Assembly (NCBI GenBank): GCA_946406035.1 | Contig: CAMJJG010000020.1 | Location: 1-44,456, forward strand | Reading direction: 5' to 3' | Source of the DNA: an uncultured Prevotellaceae bacterium | Lineage (GTDB): Bacteria > Bacteroidota > Bacteroidia > Bacteroidales > Muribaculaceae | Length of the DNA: 44,456 bases | Shown: in pieces, positions 16,750-25,356 of the stretch | Layout: the number at the start of each line of letters is the position of its first letter | Numbering within the stretch: position 1 is the stretch's first letter | Notes under the pieces: generated by a model | The model's input: only the letters and a program-made list of their open reading frames with translations | Database searches by the model: none | What the model was told of the DNA's origin: nothing | Position numbers and translations under genes: made by a program

Positions 16750-19104
16750 TTATCGAATAATCACGACAGTTAACATCGGGTCACCAGAGACAACTGGCTG
16801 GCTCCCTTGTGACACATAGACGCTATAGACGCCGGTGGGCACCCTCTCACCATTGCTGCCACTGCCATCCCATAGCGCGGTACCCGTCACGGGGCCCATC
16901 TGGGCGACAACCGTTCCCTGCTTATTGGCAATCGTCACATAGGAGTCCTGCATGAGTTTGAAAATCTTGATGGTGCCGGTGAAATCAGGCTCAACAGGGT
17001 TGGGATAGATGCGCGCCTCACTATAATCGAGAGCAGGAACGCCCTCAGAATCAATATACTCGGCAAAACCCCTGTCGGTATAGATATACACCCTGTTGTG
17101 CTTGTTGTCACACTCGATGCTGTAAACATTGTTAGACGGGATGTCGCTGTTACGGGTCATGAAGTGGTCATAGATGGTTGTGCCGTCGGGCGAAACGTGG
17201 TAGACGCCATTGCTGGTGGCCAGCCACTTGTTGTTATCGCGATCGACAGCGATGTCATAGACAGTATAGCCCTCACAGAGGAATCCGCGGTCCTCGTCCA
17301 TGTCGCAATTGACTACACAGGGGCGCACAGCCCTTGGATTCTCGTCAAAGAGCACATTGGGATTAAAGGCGAACAGCCCCGTCAAGTGTCCCACCCAGAT
17401 CATGCCGTCGGCATCCTCTTCCATGTGAGAGATATTTGTCCACCTCACCGTTCTGTTATCCTGGTCTATAAACTGATAGGTGCTCGCAAACCTGTAATTG
17501 TCCACAGTGGGATCCTCATTACCATTGTCCCAGCACAAGATGCGGCCCTGCATGGAAGTTATCTGCGAGAAGTCGCCATCGGTATAAATCTTGTAATTAT
17601 TGAGTTTGGAAATCAAGAAACGGGAACGCTGCATCTTTCCAGTGTTCAGATAGGAGAGGCCACTGGGCTGGAACCAGTCGGTCATGGCAACAGTATTCTT
17701 GGCCACTTTGGCCTTGGGTAACACAGCAACGGGGCAAGCACTGCTGCCATAGGAGCTGACAATCCACATGTTACCCGACTTGTCAAACGCCGGGTGGGCC
17801 TTGTAGGTGCCCATTGGGGAGTTGGTCTTGGAATAAATGAGTTTCCTCACATTATTGGTTACCTTATAGAGGCCGGTATTCCAGCTGGCGCGCACATAGG
17901 TAGTCGAGTCCAGCGGGTTGAAGACAAACTCGTATCCGCCACCGTTGGCAGTAAATGCCGATGCATCGGCCCATTCCGTGCCGTTGTAGGTATTCATCAC
18001 GTTGGGGGGAAGCTGATCCAGATTGGTGACCATATTCTTGGCCGAGACACCCACATAGAGCAAGTCCATCGCCGAGTTGTACTTGAGCCAATAGGGCTGG
18101 TCGGTGGTCAACGAGGGCAACTTGTAGTAGGCCGTACTGTTCTTGACGTGCAGGCCATTGGCGTCGCTAATCCACACCGTGCCGTCACCCGACGGGTTGG
18201 ACGACGCAAAGCCCCTCACCGAGGAAGCCTTGGTCGCCATCTTGCCGCTGGCATCTATCGTGTAATAATACTTCTGGTTTTCAAAGTTGGCGATGAAGCC
18301 CGAAGGCGTTTTCTGCACGATGGTAGGCTTGGCCGACACCAGTGTAGTCACTATGGGGGTCGTACTCGAGAAATCGACATAGCACAATGACGAAGCTGCA
18401 AGGATAAATGCCGCGTGGTCATTGATAGGAAAGAGTTTGCCGCCTTCTGACTGCCGTTGGACCTTCTTATAGTTGACAATCGGGTTCTCGGTTCCCACGG
18501 GGCCATAGTAGCAATAGCCGTCGGACAGGATGAGCATCAGGGCATCGCTAAGCACTGCCACCGAGTTGATATTAATGTTACGGTCGATGAACTCGTCCTC
18601 AACAACAGTTAACGTTGACTCATCAATCGTCATGTATCCAAAACCCGCGGCCACATAAGCCATACCACGCGAGAAAGTGATATCTATAATACCCCTACCA
18701 GTATAACCAGTCAGATTATTATTATCATCGAGGGAATAATGATGCAAGCGTATTAATGCATCCCTGAGGTTGGTGATATTGGTCTTCCTGCCAGCGGCAT
18801 CAATGATATCGATGTTACAATTGGTATAGGCGACAAAGAGCAGTTTGTTGGCGTGATCGTAAAAAATCTGACTGATATCCTCATCCGAGAGCAGGTTTTG
18901 GCTACTCAGTGCCGTGGTGACATGAGTCGCCTTGTCAAACTGAAAAAGGTGACCGCTATTGAGATAATACACCTTATGATCGGTATCATATATGTTCAGG
19001 ACATTTGATTCCACATAATAGTTATGCATCCTCCATGTGCCAGCACTAGCGGCGATAACAGCAATTACCGCCATCACAATGAAGGTATAGTATTTTCTGA
19101 TCAT
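16750..19104 (-). CDS. PorZ-like secreted beta-propeller protein (copy C)
   Basis: 784 residues. The signal peptide ends about ASA/GTW, followed by GTWRMHNYYVESNVLNIYD, as in copies A and D. Propeller motifs include NMWIVSSYG, DGMIWVGHLTGLFAFNPN and NNKWLATSNGVYHVSPDG. The C-terminal domain starts YPNPVEPDFTGTIKIFKLM and has WDGSGSNGERVPTG, where A and D have a Cys after WDG. No TAnnTTTG box was found in the 134 bases upstream, so it may be read from the small gene before it. Expected in the outer membrane or cell surface as part of, or cargo for, T9SS; the exact role is inferred. Confidence 0.8.
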   Translation of the reverse strand: MIRKYYTFIVMAVIAVIAASAGTWRMHNYYVESNVLNIYDTDHKVYYLNSGHLFQFDKATHVTTALSSQNLLSDEDISQIFYDHANKLLFVAYTNCNIDIIDAAGRKTNITNLRDALIRLHHYSLDDNNNLTGYTGRGIIDITFSRGMAYVAAGFGYMTIDESTLTVVEDEFIDRNININSVAVLSDALMLILSDGYCYYGPVGTENPIVNYKKVQRQSEGGKLFPINDHAAFILAASSLCYVDFSSTTPIVTTLVSAKPTIVQKTPSGFIANFENQKYYYTIDASGKMATKASSVRGFASSNPSGDGTVWISDANGLHVKNSTAYYKLPSLTTDQPYWLKYNSAMDLLYVGVSAKNMVTNLDQLPPNVMNTYNGTEWADASAFTANGGGYEFVFNPLDSTTYVRASWNTGLYKVTNNVRKLIYSKTNSPMGTYKAHPAFDKSGNMWIVSSYGSSACPVAVLPKAKVAKNTVAMTDWFQPSGLSYLNTGKMQRSRFLISKLNNYKIYTDGDFSQITSMQGRILCWDNGNEDPTVDNYRFASTYQFIDQDNRTVRWTNISHMEEDADGMIWVGHLTGLFAFNPNVLFDENPRAVRPCVVNCDMDEDRGFLCEGYTVYDIAVDRDNNKWLATSNGVYHVSPDGTTIYDHFMTRNSDIPSNNVYSIECDNKHNRVYIYTDRGFAEYIDSEGVPALDYSEARIYPNPVEPDFTGTIKIFKLMQDSYVTIANKQGTVVAQMGPVTGTALWDGSGSNGERVPTGVYSVYVSQGSQPVVSGDPMLTVVIIR

Positions 19105-19238
19105 ATCAACGCAAAGTGTTTATTATTCCACAATACAGTACTATTAATTCAATAATCAATTGAAATGGAAGTTAATCCACACAACTATAAAACGAAAAAC
19201 TCGACAGGAAATTGTAGAGCAAGGCCACAAACCTGCCA

Positions 19239-19694
19239 TTAATAGTTGAGGGGAACCCGCTTGGACTGGGGGTGGGTCGTATCAAGCGTAAACGACGCCC
19301 ACGCACTGGTCAGCTGGCTCTCATAGCGCACCTTGTACTTGCGCCCATACCGCAGGCATTTCACCAATGCCTGTCCCGCGACAGGATCGGCGACGGCCCC
19401 TCGACATCTCTTGCCCTTTTTCTCAACGACCAGGCAGTTGTCGCCACGGATGGTGAACACTAGATTGATTGTTTCGCCTGGCGCTAGCGACAAGCCTTCA
19501 CGGTAGAACTTATAGCGACCCTCGTCAAGAGGCTCGACGGTTAACACGTCCTGGGCCTCGCTAGCAGCCTCGGTCGACAGCTGCAAGATATAGGTGCTGG
19601 GCTGCTCTTTATCAAACGAGCCTATCAAAAAAGCCACCAACGCCATCGCCACGACAAAGGCGAGTGTATAGAACTCTATTGATGTTACGTCCAT
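19239..19694 (-). CDS. small membrane-anchored protein between porZ-like C and D, unknown
   Basis: 151 residues from the ATG at 19694. Residues about 8-26 (FYTLAFVVAMALVAFLIGS) form one transmembrane helix or uncleaved signal anchor; the rest is soluble, with a beta-rich centre (APGETINLVFTIRGDNCLVV), three cysteines and a basic C-terminal part (CLRYGRKYKVRYES). A 26-codon upstream extension is open but would run through the hairpin at 19739-19777, so the shorter start is preferred. I do not recognise the family. Its place inside the porZ-like block, on the same strand as D and C, suggests a connected envelope role, but this is inference. Confidence 0.7.
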   Translation of the reverse strand: MDVTSIEFYTLAFVVAMALVAFLIGSFDKEQPSTYILQLSTEAASEAQDVLTVEPLDEGRYKFYREGLSLAPGETINLVFTIRGDNCLVVEKKGKRCRGAVADPVAGQALVKCLRYGRKYKVRYESQLTSAWASFTLDTTHPQSKRVPLNY

Positions 19695-19738
19695 AATCAA
19701 TACCCAAGGCTCGGGGTGCTTCGTTTTATTTCCAAACG

Positions 19739-19777
19739 CGGGAGTGTGTGCCCATTGACTGGTGGCACACACTCCCG
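19739..19777 (-). terminator. 14-bp hairpin after porZ-like D
   Basis: CGGGAGTGTGTGCC (19739-19752) and its exact reverse complement (19764-19777) enclose an 11-base loop. On the minus strand it lies 30 bases after the copy D stop, before the small membrane protein gene. The U tract is weak, so partial read-through into that gene is possible. Confidence 0.6.
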
Positions 19778-19807
19778 TATTCTGGATTCAGTTGATATCA
19801 ATCGTTT

Positions 19808-22153
19808 TTACTTAATGACCATAATCGTTGCCTGGGGTTTGCCTGTTGTCACGGGCTGGGCACCCTGGGCGGCATAGACGTTGTAGGTACCCGTGGACAC
19901 CCTCTCGCCACTGTCGTCACAACCGTCCCACAGCGCGCTACCCATCACGGGACCCATCTGGGCAACCACCGCGCCATCCTTGTCGGTTATCACTACATAG
20001 CTGTTCTCCATGAGATTGGCAATCTTGACCATGCCAGTGAAATCAGGCTCCACGGGATTGGGGAATGCATACACATTATCATAGTCGAGCGAGCTGACGT
20101 CGCCATTGACGATGTACTCGGCAAAACCGTTATCGGTATAGATATATACACGGTCGTGCTTGGTGTCGCACTCCACGCTGTAGATAGTGTTGGACGGGAT
20201 ATCGCTATTATGGGTCATGAAGTGCTCGTAAACCGTCGAAGCATCGGGCGAGACATAATAGAGGCCGTTGTTGGTACCAATCCACTTGTTGTTATAGCGG
20301 TCAATACCGATGTCATAGACAGCATAGCCCTCACACAGGTAACCCTTGCCCTCGCTGAAGTTGGAGACATAGGGACGGGTAGCCCTGGGACTATCGTCAA
20401 ACACCACATTGGGGTCAAACACAAACAGGCCTGCGGTGTGACCGACCCAGATCATGCCATCGGCATCCTGCTCCATGTGAGAGAGATACTCCCAGTCGAT
20501 GAGCTTACCGTTCTGGTCAACAAAGTGAGAGATGTTGCTGAAGCGATAGTTATCGACCGTGGGATCCTCGTTGCCGTTATCCCAGCACAGGAGATGGCCG
20601 ATCGTCGTATTTCCGTTCCAGTCACCGTCGGTATATATTTTGTAATTATTGAGCTTGGAAATCACAAAGCGTGAACGCTGCATGTAGCCTGTAGCCAACG
20701 CGAGCAGCCCACTAGGCTGGAACCAGTCGGCCTGGGTAACACTGTTCTTAGCCACTTTATCCTTGGTCAAGACAGCCGTGGGGCACGTTTTATTACCATA
20801 GGAACTCACAATCCACATGTTGCCATAGTTATCAAATGCAGGGTGAGCTTTATAGTTACCCATCAATGAGTTGGTCTTGGTGTAGGTGAGTTTCCTGACA
20901 TTATTGGTCACCTTGAACAATCCGGTATTCCAGCTGGCACGCATGTAGGTGAGAGAATCCAGCGGGTTGAATACAAATTCATAGCCCGCGCCATTGGCAG
21001 TAAATGCCGTTGCGTCAGCCCAGTTAGTACCGTCATAGGTATTAATCACATTGGCGGGCAAATCATTGACTGTGACGCCATTCTTGGCCGATACACCCAC
21101 ATAAAGCACATCCATCGCCGAGTTGTACTTGAGCCAATAGGGCTGGTCGGTGGAAATGGCGTTCACGCTGTAGTAATCGGTGCTATTAGCGACATGCAGG
21201 CCATTGTCATCGCTGATCCAAACCGTACCGTCACCATTGGGGTCACTGCTGGCAAAACCAATCACGGTCGAGGCCTGGGTGGCCACCTTGCCGGTAGCAT
21301 CAATTGTATAGTAGAACTTCTGGTTCTCAAAGTTGGCAATGTAACCGGTTGGGGTCTTCTGTACGTTAGTGGGCTTTTTTGCGACAAGATCGGTGGCTAC
21401 TACCTGCTCTCCCGAGAAGTCAAAATGGTATAACCCACCCACGCCCAACACAAACGATGAATGGTCATCGATGGGTAACAACCGTCCATCGGTATAGGCC
21501 TTATATTGAAATTTCTTAAAGGTCTTGATGGGGTTTTCGGCATCGATGGGGCCATAGTAGCAATAGGTATTGGAGAGTATCAGCAATGTGCTAGTTCCCA
21601 TAACGGCTACCGAGTTGATGTGTATTGTCTCGCTCAGCACATTGTTGCTTGTCACGTGCATCGTGGCCTCGTCGATAGTGATGTAGCCATAGCCAGTAGC
21701 AGCATAGGCGATACCGTTGGCAAAGGTGATGTCATAGATGCCCTTATCGTTATAGCCCGTCAATTCACCACCATTCTCTAACTTGTAGTTATAGACGCGC
21801 ATGACAGCGTCCTTGACAGAGCTGATATTGGTGACACGGACCTCGTTGTCAATAATATCGATGTTGCAATCGTTATAGACAACGAAGAGCAGATCGTTCT
21901 GATAATCGTAATAGATCTGGTTGATATCGTCGGCCGAAAGCAGATTCTTGCTATTCAGTGCGGTGGTCTTGTGAGTCGCTTTGTCGAACTGGTACAAGGC
22001 ATTACTGTTCAAGTAATAGACCTTGTCGCCGGTGTCATAGACATTCTGGATCTTGGAGGTCACATAGTAATTGTGCAATTTCCATGTGCCAGCATGAGAC
22101 GATGCAACCGCCATCACAATTAATGCCAGGAGTATGAGATATTTCTTTAACAT
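19808..22153 (-). CDS. PorZ-like secreted beta-propeller protein (copy D)
   Basis: 781 residues, the same length as copy A. The signal peptide ends about SHA/GTW, followed by GTWKLHNYYVTSKIQNVYD, nearly the same as A. Propeller motifs include NMWIVSSYG, DGMIWVGHTAGLFVFDPN and NNKWIGTNNGLYYVSPDA. The C-terminal domain starts FPNPVEPDFTGMVKIANLM and ends TIMVIK. Similarity to A is spread over the whole length and continues into the promoter, so the two are recent duplicates in opposite orientation. It heads the minus-strand run D, small membrane gene, C, B. A T9SS-linked surface role is inferred from PorZ-like architecture. Confidence 0.8.
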   Translation of the reverse strand: MLKKYLILLALIVMAVASSHAGTWKLHNYYVTSKIQNVYDTGDKVYYLNSNALYQFDKATHKTTALNSKNLLSADDINQIYYDYQNDLLFVVYNDCNIDIIDNEVRVTNISSVKDAVMRVYNYKLENGGELTGYNDKGIYDITFANGIAYAATGYGYITIDEATMHVTSNNVLSETIHINSVAVMGTSTLLILSNTYCYYGPIDAENPIKTFKKFQYKAYTDGRLLPIDDHSSFVLGVGGLYHFDFSGEQVVATDLVAKKPTNVQKTPTGYIANFENQKFYYTIDATGKVATQASTVIGFASSDPNGDGTVWISDDNGLHVANSTDYYSVNAISTDQPYWLKYNSAMDVLYVGVSAKNGVTVNDLPANVINTYDGTNWADATAFTANGAGYEFVFNPLDSLTYMRASWNTGLFKVTNNVRKLTYTKTNSLMGNYKAHPAFDNYGNMWIVSSYGNKTCPTAVLTKDKVAKNSVTQADWFQPSGLLALATGYMQRSRFVISKLNNYKIYTDGDWNGNTTIGHLLCWDNGNEDPTVDNYRFSNISHFVDQNGKLIDWEYLSHMEQDADGMIWVGHTAGLFVFDPNVVFDDSPRATRPYVSNFSEGKGYLCEGYAVYDIGIDRYNNKWIGTNNGLYYVSPDASTVYEHFMTHNSDIPSNTIYSVECDTKHDRVYIYTDNGFAEYIVNGDVSSLDYDNVYAFPNPVEPDFTGMVKIANLMENSYVVITDKDGAVVAQMGPVMGSALWDGCDDSGERVSTGTYNVYAAQGAQPVTTGKPQATIMVIK

Positions 22154-22237
22154 ATTAAGAAGTATTTGATTAATGATCTGGTTTTACAATACATTGATAA
22201 TCAGCGAGTCGCGCAAACACATTGCATAAAACCCACT

Positions 22238-22263
22238 GAATCAAATGCCAAAGTTATAAAATA
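22238..22263 (-). promoter_or_regulatory. promoter of porZ-like D, duplicate of the copy A promoter
   Basis: The minus strand holds TAACTTTG (22256 down to 22249) inside a 26-base segment identical to 11864-11889. The distance from the segment to the ATG is 84 bases in both genes, while the leader sequence between differs. Confidence 0.65.
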
Positions 22264-22326
22264 ATCATGAGAAAGGGGCCAGTTTTCATCAATATTAGAG
22301 TCAATTTCTTTCTTAAAAATTGCTAA

Positions 22327-22377
22327 TTTCCAAAAACAATAGGGGGTCAACCCGCTTGATGGCGGCTTGATCCCCTC
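22327..22377 (-). terminator. Rho-independent terminator of lysS
   Basis: On the minus strand, GGGG-TCAA-CCGC pairs with GCGG-TTGA-CCCC around a 6-base loop, with one bulge and one mismatch. It is followed by CTATTGTTTTTGG. It lies about 30 bases after the lysS stop. Confidence 0.7.
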
Positions 22378-22405
22378 GTTAAAAAAATACTTATACCTTG
22401 TTGCG

Positions 22406-24148
22406 TTACTGCAGGGTTGCGGCGGCAGCTTCAACCCACTTCTTGACCTCGTCAACAACAGGGACTTTGTATCCCAGTTTATACTTCTTGTTGATGTCGA
22501 GCAGGTCCTGGAAGAGCTTGCCAGGCTTCTCGAGGGCGCCCAGTGCAGCGACAGTGAGCAGACCTGCCTTCTGGATGGGGGCAACCCACTCCTCGGGGAT
22601 GCCCAGAGCAGTGAAGGCCTCGACCTTGTCGCGTGCAGGTACCTTCTCGGGGCGCATCTGCGGGAACAAGAGCACGTCCTGGATATAGCTGTTGCCGGTC
22701 ATGAGCATCACCAGACGGTCGATGCCGATGCCAATGCCACTGGTGGGCGGCATACCATATTGGAGGGCGCGCAGGAAGTCCTGGTCGATGATCATTGCCT
22801 CGTCATCACCCTTGTCGGCCAGACGCATCTGCTCCTTGAAGCGCTCCTCCTGGTCAATGGGGTCATTTAACTCGCTATAGGCATTGGCCAGCTCCTTGCC
22901 ATTGACCATGAGCTCAAAGCGCTCGGTCAGGCCGGGCTTGCTGCGGTGCATCTTGGTGAGCGGTGACATCTCGACGGGATAGTCGATGATGAACGTGGGC
23001 TGGATGAACGTGCCCTCGCAGAACTCGCCGAAGATCTCGTCAATGAGCTTGCCCTTGCCCATCGTGTCGTCGATCTCGAGTTTGAGTTGTCTGCACACGT
23101 CGCGTATCTCGTCCTCGCTCTTTCCCTCGAGGTCAAAGCCAGTTTTCTCCTTGATGGCCTCCAGGATGGGTAGACGGCGGTAAGGCGCCTTGAAACTGAT
23201 CGTTTGTCCGTCGATCGTGGTCTCGGGTTTACCGTTGACTGCGATACATATCTTCTCGAGCAACTGCTCGGTAAACGACATCATCCAGTTATAATCCTTG
23301 TATTGAACGTACAGCTCCATGCATGTGAACTCGGGATTGTGGTTGCGGTCCATGCCCTCGTTGCGGAAGTTCTTGCCGATCTCATACACACCCTCGAAAC
23401 CGCCCACGATCAGGCGCTTGAGATAGAGCTCGGTAGCGATGCGCATATACATGGGGATATTCAGCGCGTTGAAGTGGGTGATGAACGGGCGAGCTGTTGC
23501 TCCACCGGCTATAGCCTGGAGAGTGGGCGTCTCGACCTCGGTGTAGCCCGCGTCGTCAAGAACCTGTCGCATGGTCTTGACTACGAGCGCGCGCTTCAAG
23601 AAGGTCTCTTTCACGCCAGTGTTGACAATGAGGTCTACATAACGCTGGCGATAGCGCAACTCGGGATCCTCAAAGGCGTCATAGGTAACACCGTCCTTCT
23701 GCTTAACGACGGGAAGCGGCTTCAACGACTTGCTCAACAACTTCAACGACTGGCAGTGCACGCTGATCTCGCCGGTCTGGGTGCGGAAGACAAAGCCCTC
23801 GACTCCCACAAAATCGCCCATGTCGAGCAATTTCTTGAACACCACATTATATATATCCTTGTTCTCGTCAGGGCACAGGTCGTCGCGGCTGACGTAAACC
23901 TGTACACGGCCATGTGAGTCCTGCAGTTCAAAGAAGGAAGCCTTGCCCATGATGCGACGGTTCATCATGCGTCCCGCGATGCTCACCTTGCGGGGCTCGG
24001 CATCATCGGCAAAATTGGCCACGATGTCGTCGCTGTAGGCATTCACGACATACTCGTCGGCAGGATAGGGATTGATACCCATCGCCTTGAGTTGTTCCAG
24101 GCTGTTACGGCGGATAATCTCTTGTTCGCTTAATTCCAGTACGTTCAT
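22406..24148 (-). CDS. lysS: lysyl-tRNA synthetase, class II
   Basis: 580 residues from the ATG at 24148 (MNVLELSEQEIIRRNSLEQL); an upstream in-frame ATG at 24190 would run into the -7 element and is rejected. The N-terminal OB-fold anticodon-binding domain includes VSIAGRMMNRRIMGKASFFEL. Class II motif 2 is FRNEGMDRNHNPEFT (261-275), and motif 3 is the GIGIGIDRLVMLMTG segment. About 70 residues follow LFPQMRPE, ending with a helical EVKKWVEAAAATL; a C-terminal extension of this sort is common in Bacteroidetes LysS. It charges tRNA-Lys in the cytoplasm. Confidence 0.97.
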   Translation of the reverse strand: MNVLELSEQEIIRRNSLEQLKAMGINPYPADEYVVNAYSDDIVANFADDAEPRKVSIAGRMMNRRIMGKASFFELQDSHGRVQVYVSRDDLCPDENKDIYNVVFKKLLDMGDFVGVEGFVFRTQTGEISVHCQSLKLLSKSLKPLPVVKQKDGVTYDAFEDPELRYRQRYVDLIVNTGVKETFLKRALVVKTMRQVLDDAGYTEVETPTLQAIAGGATARPFITHFNALNIPMYMRIATELYLKRLIVGGFEGVYEIGKNFRNEGMDRNHNPEFTCMELYVQYKDYNWMMSFTEQLLEKICIAVNGKPETTIDGQTISFKAPYRRLPILEAIKEKTGFDLEGKSEDEIRDVCRQLKLEIDDTMGKGKLIDEIFGEFCEGTFIQPTFIIDYPVEMSPLTKMHRSKPGLTERFELMVNGKELANAYSELNDPIDQEERFKEQMRLADKGDDEAMIIDQDFLRALQYGMPPTSGIGIGIDRLVMLMTGNSYIQDVLLFPQMRPEKVPARDKVEAFTALGIPEEWVAPIQKAGLLTVAALGALEKPGKLFQDLLDINKKYKLGYKVPVVDEVKKWVEAAAATLQ

Positions 24149-24187
24149 GTTATCTCTTATTTTTGATGGATTCTCATTTTCAAACCG

Positions 24188-24195
24188 CAAAGGTA
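24188..24195 (-). promoter_or_regulatory. -7 element for lysS
   Basis: The minus strand reads TACCTTTG, an exact TAnnTTTG match, 39 bases before the ATG at 24148. A TTG at 24213-24211 is only 15 bases upstream, closer than usual, so the -33 box is uncertain. Confidence 0.5.
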
Positions 24196-24358
24196 ATAAA
24201 AAAATTTCGGCAATGATATAGATGTTGGTCCAAAACCCAGCGGAGTTGATGCTAATTACACGAATTCAGCTTAATTAGAAACGAATATATCCTATTTTCC
24301 ATCCGCTGATGAGCGAAACACCTGCGGGCCAACTGCTACATCTGCACCCGAATTGTAA

Positions 24359-25171
24359 TTACAACTCAATGTCTCCCTCATAGACCAGCGTTGCCGGCCC
24401 AGAGAGATAGACATGACCATTGTCGCGCCAGTCGATGTCAAGCGAGCCGCCATCCATGATGACACGCGTGCGGCGATTGCTGCGGCCTGTCACTACCGCG
24501 GCTACAGCCGTGGCACACGCTCCAGTGCCGCAAGCCATCGTGATGCCGCTGCCCCGCTCCCACACGCGCATTCGCAGGCCATCGTCGCGCACCTGCACGA
24601 ACTCGATGTTGCAACGCTGTGGGAAGCGCGAGTGACGCTCCATGATGGCCCCACGGGTAGCGACATCGACGGCATCGATGTCGTCGACAAAGGTCACATA
24701 GTGCGGATTGCCCATCGAGACAAACACGCCGCTGGGCAAGGGCTCCCCATCGGGCAGGAACAACGACGCGTCATCGAGGACGGGAGCAAGCATGTCTACC
24801 GTTACCTGCTCGACCAGACCGTGTGGATTGACGGCAAGCTCGAGCGTCTTGATACCCGAAGCGGTCATCAGCCTGATGGAGGTCTTATCGGTTAAGCCAT
24901 GCTCATAAACATACTTGCCGATGCATCGGCTGGCATTACCACACATCAGCCCCTCGCTGCCATCGGCATTGAAGATGCGCATCGTGAAATCGGCTTGGGG
25001 CACAGACGAACGGCCAATCAGTACCAGTCCGTCGCTGCCGATGCCCATGTGAGGTTTGCTCCAGGCGATAGCGGTAGTCTGCGGGTCATCGATCGGATAG
25101 AGCGACGTGTCCACAAAGATGTAGTCGTTGCCCACCCCGTGCATTTTCATGAAATGGATTTTACGGGTCAT
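24359..25171 (-). CDS. dapF: diaminopimelate epimerase
   Basis: 270 residues from the ATG at 25171; a TTG three codons upstream is less likely. [12 protein letters not shown] is the family N-terminal signature. The two catalytic cysteines are Cys77 in [11 protein letters not shown] and Cys214 in [10 protein letters not shown]. It converts LL- to meso-diaminopimelate, used for lysine synthesis and for the peptidoglycan cross-link residue added by the MurE encoded in the same window. It lies upstream of lysS on the same strand, but lysS has its own -7 box. Confidence 0.96.
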   Translation of the reverse strand: MTRKIHFMKMHGVGNDYIFVDTSLYPIDDPQTTAIAWSKPHMGIGSDGLVLIGRSSVPQADFTMRIFNADGSEGLMCGNASRCIGKYVYEHGLTDKTSIRLMTASGIKTLELAVNPHGLVEQVTVDMLAPVLDDASLFLPDGEPLPSGVFVSMGNPHYVTFVDDIDAVDVATRGAIMERHSRFPQRCNIEFVQVRDDGLRMRVWERGSGITMACGTGACATAVAAVVTGRSNRRTRVIMDGGSLDIDWRDNGHVYLSGPATLVYEGDIEL

Positions 25172-25204
25172 ATTTCTCAAATTAATATCAGAAAATCAAC
25201 AGCG

Positions 25205-25235
25205 CAAAGATACACATTCCACACGAGACCCGCAA
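25205..25235 (-). promoter_or_regulatory. Bacteroidetes promoter for dapF
   Basis: On the minus strand, TTG (25235-25233), a 20-base spacer and TATCTTTG (25212-25205) give a full -33/-7 match, 33 bases before the dapF ATG. Confidence 0.62.
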
Positions 25236-25297
25236 CCCCAGCGCAAGAGCGATGATAAAAAAAGGGCCGAAGGATGCAGTATCTGACAAAAAAACAC

Positions 25298-25305
25298 TAA
25301 ATTTG
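25298..25305 (+). promoter_or_regulatory. -7 element for the PatB/MalY-type aminotransferase
   Basis: TAAATTTG matches TAnnTTTG, 51 bases before the ATG at 25357. No -33 TTG is present at the proper distance. With the dapF promoter it forms a divergent pair. Confidence 0.5.
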
Positions 25306-25356
25306 CGACCGTATTCATTCACTTTATATAACAACGCCTTAAATCTTGAAAGAATA

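Noticed and set aside
19695-19772. 26-codon N-terminal extension of the small membrane protein
   Set aside because: It would put part of the strong hairpin at 19739-19777 inside coding sequence and place the membrane helix away from the N-terminus.
24353-24364. Perfect 12-base palindrome TTGTAATTACAA at the dapF stop
   Set aside because: It overlaps the stop codon, is short and AT-rich, and has no promoter or repeat context; chance is likely.
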